DNA from: Blastopirellula sp.
GTDB taxonomy: Bacteria > Planctomycetota > Planctomycetia > Pirellulales > Pirellulaceae
Length of the DNA stretch: 34,300 bases
Direction of reading: 5' to 3'
Assembly (NCBI GenBank): GCA_021298375.1
Contig: JAJTFE010000011.1
Coordinates: 1-34,300, forward strand
The position numbers were made by a program, and so were the translations under genes. Every line of letters starts with the position of its first letter. Position 1 is the first letter of the stretch. The notes under the pieces were generated by a model that did no database searches, was not told the DNA's origin, and saw only the letters and a list, made by a program, of their open reading frames with translations. This document shows, piece after piece, positions 7,126 to 15,442 of the stretch.

Positions 7126-8109
7126 CTACTTTGGCTTTTCCGCCAGGACTAATCCCCAAACATGCGGCGGTGAGGGAAGGTGCGCGTAACGCACGGCGGT
7201 TAAACCGGCAGCGTGCATCCAGTCGCGGAGCATCTGGGGACGATTCAGTTTCGCGCCCGGGAAACGGAGACCAACTTCCAATTGGTGGTACACCATGCTG
7301 CGAAAGCCTTTTTCCTGGCCACCGAACCAATCGATCACCGCCAACTCACCGCCCGGCTTGAGCCCGCGGGCCAAGGCCTGGACCCAAGCTGGGCCGGTTG
7401 ATTCCGGAACGAAGTGATAATGCCCGGAAACAATGATCAAGTCGAACACTCCCGGCTCCACATCCGGAACCCGCGGGTCGCCCACCAGAAATTCAAACTG
7501 GTTTTCCAACTCGACGCTGCTGGCGGTTTGCCTGGCCCGCTCCAACTGCTCGGCGCGATCGAGGACCACAAACAGGCTGTCGGGGTCGCGGTGTGCCAGC
7601 GCCGTGCTCATGACAGCCGAGCCACCACCCACCTCAAGCACTCGAAAGGCTCGGCGGGAGTGACCGAAATCCAGCACTTCCGCCGCATCGAGCGCGGCGG
7701 GCGCTTCCAGCCACTGCTGCGAATCGATTCGGGTCGGGACGTCCCCCTTCGCAGGAGGCTGGGCGGTGCCGAACCCCTCGCTCCCCAAGCGAACCAGCTG
7801 TTCCAATTGGGACCAGTGCTCGTCGTCGAGTGAAAACGGGTCGACCAGCAAATGCCCAATCTGGGACAAGGCGTAATCCTCGCCGTAGTTTTCTGCGAGA
7901 CCGGTTTGACAAAGCGCCAGGAGCAGCATCTCGGTTGCAGCCCAGTCCAATTGCAACGTGGCGGCGATCTGCGCCGCAGTCTTCTGGCCTGACTTCAGTT
8001 CATTCACAACCCCCAACCGCAAGGCTGTGCGCAGCACGTGATAGGCGGCCACGGTGTGCTGGAGCTGAACAAAATCGTCGACCGTCTGGCTGGGATGAAC
8101 ATGGCTCAT
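7126..8109 (-). CDS. O-methyltransferase-like SAM-dependent enzyme with N-terminal winged-helix
   Basis: A 327-residue protein. Residues 1-100 form the winged-helix dimerisation domain of the acetylserotonin/hydroxyneurosporene O-methyltransferase group (YHVLRTALRLGVVNELKSG, TAAQIAATLQLDWAATEMLL, YALSQIGHLLV). The Rossmann part contains motif I RVLEVGGGSAVMSTAL, acidic FVVLDR, FDLIIVSGHYHFVPE and LKPGGELAVIDWF. Unlike the small methyltransferase nearby, all motifs are in normal order and spacing. It converges on the P-II gene and stands alone on its strand. Substrate unknown; natural-product or quinone methylation are both possible. Confidence 0.85.
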   Translation of the reverse strand: MSHVHPSQTVDDFVQLQHTVAAYHVLRTALRLGVVNELKSGQKTAAQIAATLQLDWAATEMLLLALCQTGLAENYGEDYALSQIGHLLVDPFSLDDEHWSQLEQLVRLGSEGFGTAQPPAKGDVPTRIDSQQWLEAPAALDAAEVLDFGHSRRAFRVLEVGGGSAVMSTALAHRDPDSLFVVLDRAEQLERARQTASSVELENQFEFLVGDPRVPDVEPGVFDLIIVSGHYHFVPESTGPAWVQALARGLKPGGELAVIDWFGGQEKGFRSMVYHQLEVGLRFPGAKLNRPQMLRDWMHAAGLTAVRYAHLPSPPHVWGLVLAEKPK

Positions 8110-8693
8110 GGCAGGAAACCGTTCGGGCGAGGTCTGTCGCCACCAGCGGAGGAACCACGCTCGTCAGCGAAAAACGCTCAGGATAATGCAAGCCTTTGGC
8201 CCTGCGTAGGCGCAGCTGCGGAGCGTGCCAGTTCCACCCGACCAACCCCGCTGGCCGGAGATTCACTCCCGACCCGCCGCAACCCGGCCCGCCGCAACTT
8301 GGCCCGCCGCACCTTGGCCCGGTTTCTACAGGTCAGACATGCTTCCTAAGCGCGGATTGGCCCCACGGGGAGTCGCTTCTGCCCGACTCTCGGTTTGCAG
8401 CCTCGACCTCGCTCCTGGTTTGGCCGAGGCAAGACTTTCGCGCTGATCACTTCCACGACCTCCACGCTTGCTGCGGCCAAACAGAAAAAAGCGACTTCCA
8501 CACCGCAAGAGGGGCAGAAACCGAGGGGCTTGGTTCCGTTCCGCGATTCCGGTGCGGCATTCCCCCTCGGTTTGCCGGTCACCCGGTTGGATTTGAGATC
8601 GTTTCCATCCACAATAAGGGCTCGATTGGTGATGCGAGGTTCCGCCGGGGCCCGCGACCTGCGATCAGCAGCCGTCTTAATTTGAGGATATGC
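8110..8693. other. 584-bp divergent intergenic region
   Basis: This region between divergent genes carries only short open frames without family resemblance. It includes a 15-bp minisatellite (8273-8317). At its end GAGGA (8684-8688) is a good ribosome binding site for the ATG at 8694. Promoters for both flanking genes should be here but none was assigned. Confidence 0.5.
8273..8317. repeat. 15-bp minisatellite, three copies
   Basis: Units at 8273, 8288 and 8303 follow CCCGCCGCAACTTGG with one or two changes, and a partial CCCGG copy follows to 8322. Frames through it spell a GPPQL-like repeat, which is a by-product of the repeat and not evidence of a protein. Confidence 0.9.
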
Positions 8694-9431
8694 ATGTCTC
8701 GCTTCAGTCTTTGGTCAAGTCTGCTCATGTGCACCCTGTTTGTTGGCCAACTCGCGTTTGCTGGCCAACTCGCGGCCCAATGGACCCCGGAGGCAGGACT
8801 GCGGATGCCGGAAGGATTTCAGCTGACCCCGCTGTACAAGGTCCCTGGGGAACAGGGTTCCTGGGTCAGCCTCACGACCGACCCCCAAGGTCGGCTGATC
8901 GCCTCCGACCAGTACGGCAAGCTCTACCGCATCACGCTGGACGCCGCAGGCAATCTCGCCCGGGTTCAGGCCATTCAGGTAGACATCGGCCGAGCTCACG
9001 GCCTGCTTTGTGCTTTCGGTGCGCTCTACGTCATGGCTCATCAGGGCGACGGTAAACCCTCGGGGCTGTACCGGGTGACGGACACCAACAATAACGACGA
9101 GTACGACAAGGTCGAATTGCTGCGCGAAATCGGCGGGGAAGGCGAACATGGTCCGCATGCGATCACGCTCAGCCCCGATGGCAAATCGCTTTACATTTGC
9201 GCCGGCAACCACACTCAGCTGCCGGAAATCAGTGACTCGCCCGACGCGAGTCTGTCATGTGACCAGCGGCAGCGAATTCGGCTGGCGGAGTGGCTCGGGC
9301 AAGTGGCCAACCTACTACCCGGACTCCCTGCCACCAGTCATCGACATTGGCACGGCTTCGCCGACGGGCGTCGTCTTTGGGACCGGGGCCAAGTTTCCCG
9401 CGAAGTATCAGCATGCCCTCTACATTGCTGA
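8694..9431 (+). CDS. PVC-type heme-binding protein, N-terminal fragment (frame lost at ~9238)
   Basis: The ATG at 8694 follows GAGGA by five bases and starts a signal peptide (MSRFSLWSSLLMCTLFVGQL to FAGQLAAQW). Residues 30-181 match the sorbosone-dehydrogenase-like propeller of planctomycete CxxCH proteins: MPEGFQLTPLYKVPGEQGSW, GRLIASDQYGKLYRI, EIGGEGEHGPHAITLSPDG and SLYICAGNHTQLPEI. After that, at about 9238, the family sequence stops and the frame reads unrelated residues to a stop at 9431. The family continuation resumes in the +1 register (see the entry at 9148). About 70-80 residues of propeller expected between the two are missing. Cell location would be the periplasm. Confidence 0.75.
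   Translation: MSRFSLWSSLLMCTLFVGQLAFAGQLAAQWTPEAGLRMPEGFQLTPLYKVPGEQGSWVSLTTDPQGRLIASDQYGKLYRITLDAAGNLARVQAIQVDIGRAHGLLCAFGALYVMAHQGDGKPSGLYRVTDTNNNDEYDKVELLREIGGEGEHGPHAITLSPDGKSLYICAGNHTQLPEISDSPDASLSCDQRQRIRLAEWLGQVANLLPGLPATSHRHWHGFADGRRLWDRGQVSREVSACPLHC
8742..8777. repeat. 18-bp tandem duplication within a signal peptide
   Basis: Two 18-bp units (8742-8759 and 8760-8777) share TGGCCAACTCGCG and encode VGQLAF and AGQLAA. The duplication is in frame and lengthens the C-region of the signal peptide of the heme-binding protein. Confidence 0.8.
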
Positions 9432-10950
9432 CTGGAGTTACGGCATTCTTTACGCCATTCACCTCCAGCCCGATGGCTCGACCTTTCGGGGTGAACGAGA
9501 AGTTTTCTGCACCGCGCCGGGCTTGGCCGTGACCGATCTGGTCGTGCATCCCAATGGCTCGATGTATTTCCTGATCGGCGGGCGGCAGTCGCAGTCTGCC
9601 CTGTTCCGCATCGATTATCGGGGCAGCGAGTCCACAGCGCCGGCAAGTTATCCCGAGCCGACCGAGGCGGCGATGATTCGTCGGCACTTGGAGTCGCTGC
9701 ATCAGGCCAGCCCAGACCAAGCGGAACAGGTCGTCAAAGAAGCCTGGCCGATGCTCAAGCATGCGGATCGCTTCATTCGCTACGCGGCGCGCGTCGCGCT
9801 GGAGCGGATGCCCGTGGCAAGCTGGCGCGAGCGGATTTGGGGCGAGCAGGACCCGCAGGCGATTCTCGAGGGCTGCCTGGCCCTGACTCGCTGCGGCCAG
9901 CCCGAAGACCAAATGCCGATTTTGACCAAGCTGCAGGAACTCCATGGCTCGAAGATGAGTCGCGAACAGCAACTGCACCTGCTGCGGACTGTGGGACTGT
10001 GCTTTATTCGGCTGGGAGAACCGAGTCCGGAAATCTGTGCTGCCGTTGACGAGGCCTTGAGCCCGATGTTCCCCAGTGGCGACACCCAGCTCGACCGGGA
10101 AACATGCCGCTTGCTGGTCGCCGTCCAGTCGCCTCAAGTTGCCGCCAAGGCCGTTGAGCTGCTGGTCAATGGCCGGAATCAGGAAGACCAGATCATGATT
10201 GCCTATTGCCTCCGTCCGCTCCGCACGGGCTGGACGCCCGAATTGCGGGAGAAGTACTTCCAGTGGTTCCTCGATGCGGGAAGCTACCGGGGCGGGAATT
10301 CCTTCCGCGGCTTTTTGCAGAACATGCGGAGCGAAGCCGTCGCGACGCTGGCCGATGCCGAGAAGGAAAAGTATGCGGTCCTGACCAATCGGCCGATCGA
10401 ACCGATCCAGCAGAAACTTCCCGAGGAAACCCGACCAGTAGTCAAGAACTGGGGGCTGGGGGATTTCTCCGATCTTTCCGAGACCTCCTGGGAGGGAAGA
10501 AACCTGAAGAATGGCGAGCAGATGTTCGTCGTCGGCCAGTGCTACAAGTGCCACCAGATTTCCGGATCGGGCGGCAGCGTCGGGCCGGACCTCACGGCTG
10601 CCGGGCGCCGCTTCAACCCGCACGACCTGCTGGAGACGCTTGTCGATCCCAGCAAGGAAGTCTCGGACCAGTACCGGGCCACCACCTTCCAGATGGATGA
10701 TGGCCGCCTTGTGACCGGGCGAATCGCGAACCTCGCCGGCGGCACTTACATGATTCAAACCAACATGCTCGACCCGGGCAATTTCACCAATTTGAATGCA
10801 GCCAATATCGAGGACCGGAAACCCTCTACTGTGTCGATGATGCCCAAGGGGCTGCTCGACACGATGAGCAAAGACGATGTCCTCGACCTGCTGGCCTATC
10901 TCCGCGCCGCTTCCGATGCGGCGATGGGGGCGAATGGCGGACAACGCTAA
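9148..10950 (+). CDS. PVC-type heme-binding protein, C-terminal fragment with cytochrome c domain
   Basis: The open frame begins at 9148 but family sequence begins only near 9240 (PTRVCHVTSGSEFGWRSGSG). It continues through the propeller (DSLPPVIDIGTASPTGVVFG, YQHALYIADWSYGILYAIHL), a HEAT-like helical region (~9690-10400) and a monoheme cytochrome c domain with GQCYKCHQISGSGGSVGPDL, followed by LLETLVDPSKEVSDQYRATT. This tail covalently binds heme and probably passes electrons from a sugar oxidation. It is the second half of the gene starting at 8694, separated by a deletion plus frame change. As written there is no start codon with a signal peptide, so it is probably not exported or not translated. 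Confidence 0.75.
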   Translation: MVRMRSRSAPMANRFTFAPATTLSCRKSVTRPTRVCHVTSGSEFGWRSGSGKWPTYYPDSLPPVIDIGTASPTGVVFGTGAKFPAKYQHALYIADWSYGILYAIHLQPDGSTFRGEREVFCTAPGLAVTDLVVHPNGSMYFLIGGRQSQSALFRIDYRGSESTAPASYPEPTEAAMIRRHLESLHQASPDQAEQVVKEAWPMLKHADRFIRYAARVALERMPVASWRERIWGEQDPQAILEGCLALTRCGQPEDQMPILTKLQELHGSKMSREQQLHLLRTVGLCFIRLGEPSPEICAAVDEALSPMFPSGDTQLDRETCRLLVAVQSPQVAAKAVELLVNGRNQEDQIMIAYCLRPLRTGWTPELREKYFQWFLDAGSYRGGNSFRGFLQNMRSEAVATLADAEKEKYAVLTNRPIEPIQQKLPEETRPVVKNWGLGDFSDLSETSWEGRNLKNGEQMFVVGQCYKCHQISGSGGSVGPDLTAAGRRFNPHDLLETLVDPSKEVSDQYRATTFQMDDGRLVTGRIANLAGGTYMIQTNMLDPGNFTNLNAANIEDRKPSTVSMMPKGLLDTMSKDDVLDLLAYLRAASDAAMGANGGQR

Positions 10951-11101
10951 ACCGGGAGCAGGAGTTGGCCGCACCCCAGTTGAGGTTTCCTGATTTTCCA
11001 GGTTGGGATTTCCACGGCTAAGGCTTTCCGAGCCCGGCAGCTTCCGCTCAGCACCTTTCCAGAACAAACAACTTCAATTTCAATTCCTGAAAAGGACCAT
11101 C

Positions 11102-12577
11102 ATGTCGACTGTTGAAAAGCGTTATGCGCACGTGACTTACGCCTGGGACGCCCAGCGGGCCGCGAAGATGAACGGCTTGCAGACTTTGATCTTTCGTTCG
11201 AATCTGCTCGGCGATGACGGACGAATTACCAACACGGGTGGCGGGAATACTTCGTCCAAGCTGCTGGAGACGGATCCGTTGACGGGCGAGCAAGTTGAAG
11301 TGCTCTGGGTCAAGGGTTCGGGTGGCGATTTGCGGACCTCGACCGCCGAGAACTTTTCTTCGCTTTACATGAGCAAGCTGGTCGACTTGCAGCAAATCTA
11401 TGCTGCGGCACCGGCCCGCGGGGCCAAGACCCCGATCGAAGACAAGATGGTCAGCTATTACCCGCACTGCACCTTCAATCTCAATCCGCGGGCTTCTTCG
11501 ATTGACACACCTCTGCATGCCTTCGTCCCGTGGAAACACGTCGACCACACCCATCCCAACTCGGTGATCTCGGTCGCGGCGACCCGCCGCTCCGAGCAAC
11601 TGACCCGGGAAATCTACGGTGATGAAATTGCCTGGACTCCCTGGATGCGCCCCGGGTTTGAGCTCGGTCTGACGCTCCAGCGGCTCTGGGAAAAGCAACC
11701 GCAACTCAAAGGCGTGATCCTCGGCCAGCACGGCCTGCTGAATGGCGCTCACGATCAATACGAATGCTACGAACTAAGCCTCGACCTGATCGACAAGGCA
11801 GCCCGGTTCATCGAGGCCCGCGATCGCGGCGACCAGACTTTCGGCGGACAGAAGTACCAGTCGCTGGACGAGTCGAAGCGGAATGCCATCCTGGAGCAAT
11901 TGCTCCCTTGGCTTCGGGGCGAACTCTCGCGGCAGCAGCGAATGGTCGGCACGCTGCAGACTGACGCGACGATGCTCCGCTTTGTGAACAGCCAGGATGC
12001 GCCGCGGCTGGCGGAATTGGGCACCAGTTGCCCGGACCATTTTCTGCGCACGAAGATCAAGCCGATGTATGTACCCTGGAATCCGCAGAGCGGAGACTTC
12101 GCCGGTTTGAAGCAATTGATCCTCAGCGGACTGGAGCAGTATCGCAAGGACTACGCCGCATACTACGAACGATGCAAGCACGCCGACTCACCAGCCATGC
12201 GGGGCGCCGACCCGACCGTGATTCTGATCCCCGGGATCGGCATGATCGCCTGGGGCAAGACCAAGAGCGAGTCGCGGGTCACGGCCGAGTTTTACAACTG
12301 CGCGGTCGAAGTGATGCGCGGAGCGGAAGCCATCGACGAGTACATTGCCCTGCCCGAGCAGGAAGCGTTCGACATCGAGTACTGGCTGCTGGAAGAAGCG
12401 AAGCTGAAGCGGATGCCGCCGGAAAAGCCATACGCCCGGCGAGTCGTGATGGTTGTGGGTGCCGGCAGCGGGATCGGCAAGGAAGTCGCCCACCGCTTTG
12501 CCAATGAAGGAGCCCATGTCGTTTGCGCCGACCTCGACCCGAAGGCAGCCCAGCAGACGGCGGACATCACCTCGTGA
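11102..12577 (+). CDS. Rhamnulose-1-phosphate aldolase/alcohol dehydrogenase, N-terminal part (truncated by frame loss)
   Basis: ATG at 11102 follows AAAGGA with good spacing. Residues 1-440 are a class II aldolase of the RhaD/RhaE type: NLLGDDGRITNTGGGNTSSK, LWVKGSGGDLRTS, zinc-ligand region HVDHTHPNSV and GVILGQHGLLNG. It cleaves rhamnulose-1-phosphate to DHAP and lactaldehyde. From ~440 a short-chain dehydrogenase begins, with the NAD motif VVGAGSGIGKEVA and CADLDPKAAQQTADIT. The frame then hits TGA at 12577. In RhaEW-type fusions the dehydrogenase continues for about 220 residues to oxidise lactaldehyde. The aldolase half is complete and could function alone. Rhamnulokinase lies downstream, fitting L-rhamnose use. 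Confidence 0.85.
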   Translation: MSTVEKRYAHVTYAWDAQRAAKMNGLQTLIFRSNLLGDDGRITNTGGGNTSSKLLETDPLTGEQVEVLWVKGSGGDLRTSTAENFSSLYMSKLVDLQQIYAAAPARGAKTPIEDKMVSYYPHCTFNLNPRASSIDTPLHAFVPWKHVDHTHPNSVISVAATRRSEQLTREIYGDEIAWTPWMRPGFELGLTLQRLWEKQPQLKGVILGQHGLLNGAHDQYECYELSLDLIDKAARFIEARDRGDQTFGGQKYQSLDESKRNAILEQLLPWLRGELSRQQRMVGTLQTDATMLRFVNSQDAPRLAELGTSCPDHFLRTKIKPMYVPWNPQSGDFAGLKQLILSGLEQYRKDYAAYYERCKHADSPAMRGADPTVILIPGIGMIAWGKTKSESRVTAEFYNCAVEVMRGAEAIDEYIALPEQEAFDIEYWLLEEAKLKRMPPEKPYARRVVMVVGAGSGIGKEVAHRFANEGAHVVCADLDPKAAQQTADITS

Positions 12578-13143
12578 TCACGGCTGGGATTTATGTTTCG
12601 CCACGGCCAGATGGAACTATTCCGGACGACGCCTGGGGACTGACGTTTGACGTCAATGTGATCGGCCCGGCTCTGGTTGCCGATGAAGCGCGGAAGATCT
12701 TTCAGGCGCAAGGCCTCCGCGGCAGCATGGTCGTGACGACCAGCGTCAACGGCATGGTCAGCAAGAAAGGCAGTCTGGCCTACGATGCCTCCAAGGCCGC
12801 CGCCAATCATTTGGTTCGCGAACTTGCGGTAGAGTTGGCTCCACTGGTGCGGGTCAATGCCGTTGCTCCGGCAACCGTGGTTGCCGGCAGCTCGATGTTC
12901 CCGCGCGACCGCGTCATCGCCTCGCTGAGCAAGTACAACATCGCCTTTGAGGAATCGGAATCAACCGAGAGCCTCCGCGACAAGCTGGCCCGGTTCTATG
13001 CCGAGCGGACCTTGACCAAGGTCCCGATCCTCCCGGCCGATCAGGCAGAAGCGATTGTCTTCCTCACCGGAGACAAAGCGGCCAAGACGACCGGTCAGGT
13101 TTTGGCCGTCGACGGTGGCTTGGTCGAGGCGTTTGTCCGATAG
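12523..13143 (+). CDS. Short-chain dehydrogenase portion of RhaEW-type fusion, C-terminal fragment
   Basis: Family sequence begins near 12570 (HLVITAGIYVSP) in a frame shifted relative to the aldolase part. It then runs intact: WGLTFDVNVIGPALVADEAR, SMVVTTSVNGMVSKKG, the catalytic YDASKAA (Tyr and Lys), RVNAVAPATVVAGSSM, and the terminal FLTGDKAAKTTGQVLAVDGG. The TTG at 12523 opens the frame but is not a credible start, because the nucleotide-binding half lies in the other frame. About 20-30 residues between ADIT and HLVITAG are missing. The exact junction word ATCACC fits both sides. As a separate polypeptide it lacks the NAD-binding motif and should be inactive. Confidence 0.75.
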   Translation: MRRPRPEGSPADGGHHLVITAGIYVSPRPDGTIPDDAWGLTFDVNVIGPALVADEARKIFQAQGLRGSMVVTTSVNGMVSKKGSLAYDASKAAANHLVRELAVELAPLVRVNAVAPATVVAGSSMFPRDRVIASLSKYNIAFEESESTESLRDKLARFYAERTLTKVPILPADQAEAIVFLTGDKAAKTTGQVLAVDGGLVEAFVR

Positions 13144-13202
13144 CAGGGCACACCAATTCGTGAACCGATCGCCGGTACTTTGATGACTCTCGGGGAGCAG
13201 AC

Positions 13203-14690
13203 ATGCAAATTCATTTGGCGATCGATCTGGGTGCGGAATCGGGCCGCGTGATTGCCGTCTGGATCCACGGTCGCAGCGTCCGCATGCACGAACTGCACCG
13301 GTTTTTTCATCAGCCGATCGAGCTGCCGAGCGGTTTGCACTGGAACCTCGCCAGCATTTGGGCCGAGATCCTCCGAGGCCTGGGGGCGGCGGCCGCTTGG
13401 GCTCGAGAGTCTGGCCACGAAGTTGTTTCCGTGGGCTGTGATGTCTGGGGCGTCGACTGGGCTCTGGTTGACTCCAGTGGCGAGGTCGTCGCCCTGCCTC
13501 ACGCCTATCGCGATCCGAGAAACCGGCGTTTCTATCAGGCCGCACTCGCTGAACTGGGCGTCGATCGGATTTATCAGACGACCGGCATTCAGCTGATGGA
13601 CCTCAACACGCTCTACTCGCTGCTGGCGTTTGTCCGCACCAGTCCGCGACTGGTTGGGGCAGCGGAACGCCTGCTGTTCATTCCGGACCTGCTGCATTAC
13701 TGGCTCTCAGGTGAGCAGACGGTGGAGCGGACGATCGCCTCGACCAGCCAGATGATCGATGTCCGCAGCGGCAACTGGTCGCGCGAGTTGCTGGAGCCGC
13801 TGGGAATTCCGGTGCGTTTGCTCGGGCCGATTTCTCCGGCAGGGACCGTGGTCGGCCAGCTTCGAGGTGCGGTCGCCACGGCAACGGGCTTGTCCCCTGC
13901 TGTCAAAGTGATCACTCCCGGTTCGCATGACACGGCGAGTGCGGTGGCAGCGGTACCGGCGACGGGCAGCCAATCCTGGGCATACCTCTCAAGTGGAACC
14001 TGGTCGCTGCTGGGCGCGGAATTGGATTCATCATGCACCCATGCCAAAGCCCAGGCTGCCATGTTCACCAACGAGGCAGGAGTTGGAGGAACGATCCGGT
14101 TTCTCAAGAATATCTCTGGCTTGTGGCTGGTGCAGGAGTGCCGCCGCGCCTGGCTGAAGGCTGGTCAGGAGTACAGTTATCAGCAGTTGGCTGACTTGGC
14201 GGCGGCGGAGACCGGAGGAAGAACGTTAGTTGATCCGGCTTTTGCCAGCTTTCAGATTCCCGGAGAAATGCCGCAAAAGATTGTTGAGTTTGCCCGGCAG
14301 ACGTCTCAACCCGTTCCCGAAAGTCCGGGGCAGTTTGTCCGCTGTTGCCTCGACAGCCTGGCGCTGGCTTACCGCCGAACAGTCAATCTGCTTGAGGGTG
14401 TGCTCGATCGCCGGTTTGACGTGTTGCACATCGTTGGTGGTGGCGGGCAGAATCGATTGCTCAACCAACTCGCTGCCGACATGCTTGAACGGCCCGTTGT
14501 GGTCGGGCCTCTGGAAGCGACCGCGATTGGCAATGGTTTGGTCCAGGCGATGGCTTGCGGCGAGTTGGCCGATCTGGCTGAGCTCCGCGGTCTGATCGCC
14601 GGAAGCGATTTGGTCGTCGGTCGGTACGAACCGGCAGCGGCGAGTGCGCGGCATTCCTGGCTGGAACGATTCGAACAACTTGTGCAGTGA
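13203..14690 (+). CDS. rhaB: L-rhamnulokinase-like FGGY carbohydrate kinase
   Basis: This 495-residue protein starts at ATG 13203 after GGGGAG. It has the two FGGY domains: N-terminal [20 protein letters not shown], the substrate-site [15 protein letters not shown] and ATP-binding [20 protein letters not shown], with [12 protein letters not shown] and the C-terminal [20 protein letters not shown] signature. Length and motif order are normal for rhamnulokinases, which phosphorylate L-rhamnulose with ATP before the aldolase step encoded just upstream. Related L-fuculokinase is the alternative; the aldolase neighbour favours rhamnulose. Its TGA overlaps the ATG of the ABC ATPase by one base (TGATG), suggesting translational coupling. 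Confidence 0.85.
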   Translation: MQIHLAIDLGAESGRVIAVWIHGRSVRMHELHRFFHQPIELPSGLHWNLASIWAEILRGLGAAAAWARESGHEVVSVGCDVWGVDWALVDSSGEVVALPHAYRDPRNRRFYQAALAELGVDRIYQTTGIQLMDLNTLYSLLAFVRTSPRLVGAAERLLFIPDLLHYWLSGEQTVERTIASTSQMIDVRSGNWSRELLEPLGIPVRLLGPISPAGTVVGQLRGAVATATGLSPAVKVITPGSHDTASAVAAVPATGSQSWAYLSSGTWSLLGAELDSSCTHAKAQAAMFTNEAGVGGTIRFLKNISGLWLVQECRRAWLKAGQEYSYQQLADLAAAETGGRTLVDPAFASFQIPGEMPQKIVEFARQTSQPVPESPGQFVRCCLDSLALAYRRTVNLLEGVLDRRFDVLHIVGGGGQNRLLNQLAADMLERPVVVGPLEATAIGNGLVQAMACGELADLAELRGLIAGSDLVVGRYEPAAASARHSWLERFEQLVQ

Positions 14691-15442
14691 TGTCTACCGC
14701 CAGCGACTCAACGCCCCCCTCCCCTTCCCCAACGGCGCCTCCCGCGGTCTTTCGGGCCGTCTCACTGACCAAGGTCTATCGCATGGGCGAGGTCGAGGTT
14801 CACGCCCTGCGCGGCGTGGATATGGAGCTCTATCGGGGCGAGTTTGTCGTATTGCTCGGTCCTTCGGGAAGCGGAAAGTCGACGTTGCTCAATATTCTGG
14901 GTGGGCTCGATGTGCCCACCAGCGGCCAAGTGTTTTACGAGGATCAGGAGCTGACCAATTTTTCGGATGCCGCCCTGACGCGCTATCGCCGCTCGAGCGT
15001 CGGCTTTGTGTTTCAGTTCTACAACCTGATCCCGAGCCTGACGGCCGAGGAAAACGTCGCTCTGATCACGGAAATCGCCCCTCATCCCATGACCGCGTTG
15101 GAAGCCCTGCGCCTGGTCGACATGGAAAAGCGGAAAGACCATTTCCCCGCCCAGCTCTCAGGCGGCGAGCAACAGCGGGTGGCGATCGCCCGCGCGATTG
15201 CCAAACGCCCGGCCGTACTGCTCTGCGATGAGCCGACCGGGGCGCTCGACGTCCAGACTGGGGTGCTGGTGCTGGAGGCGATTCAGCGCGTCAATCAGCA
15301 GCTCGGGACAACGACGGCGGTCATCACCCATAACTCAGTGATCGCCCGCATGGCTGACCGGGTGCTCCACATCTCGGATGGACGAGTTGCGACGGTGGAG
15401 CGAAATCGTGACAAACTGATGCCCCGTGACCTGCAGTGGTGA
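14690..15442 (+). CDS. ABC transporter ATP-binding protein, LolD/MacB type
   Basis: A 250-residue ATPase. Walker A is GPSGSGKST, the Q-loop is [19 protein letters not shown], the ABC signature is [15 protein letters not shown], Walker B is [11 protein letters not shown] and the switch His is in VITHNS. These are the LolD/MacB/FtsE subgroup hallmarks. The extended proline-rich N-terminus (residues 1-25) is likely disordered. It should sit on the cytoplasmic face and drive the FtsX-like permease encoded next, whose start overlaps this stop (GTGA). The alternative GTG at 14687 is possible, but the ATG at 14690 is favoured. Confidence 0.95.
   Translation: MSTASDSTPPSPSPTAPPAVFRAVSLTKVYRMGEVEVHALRGVDMELYRGEFVVLLGPSGSGKSTLLNILGGLDVPTSGQVFYEDQELTNFSDAALTRYRRSSVGFVFQFYNLIPSLTAEENVALITEIAPHPMTALEALRLVDMEKRKDHFPAQLSGGEQQRVAIARAIAKRPAVLLCDEPTGALDVQTGVLVLEAIQRVNQQLGTTTAVITHNSVIARMADRVLHISDGRVATVERNRDKLMPRDLQW

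Noticed and set aside
8346..8612. Minus-strand frame with a CPSCG zinc-ribbon-like motif in the 8110-8693 gap
   Set aside because: One CxxC alone in an 88-codon frame without a second pair, ribosome site or homologous context is likely chance.
9230..9245. Programmed frameshift or translational bypass to explain the split heme-binding gene
   Set aside because: The expected family residues are absent from the DNA itself, so recoding cannot restore them; a deletion is required.
9229..11067. 612-codon minus-strand open frame over the cytochrome domain gene
   Set aside because: The plus strand carries GQCYKCHQISG and a full family match; the antisense translation is low-complexity without motifs.
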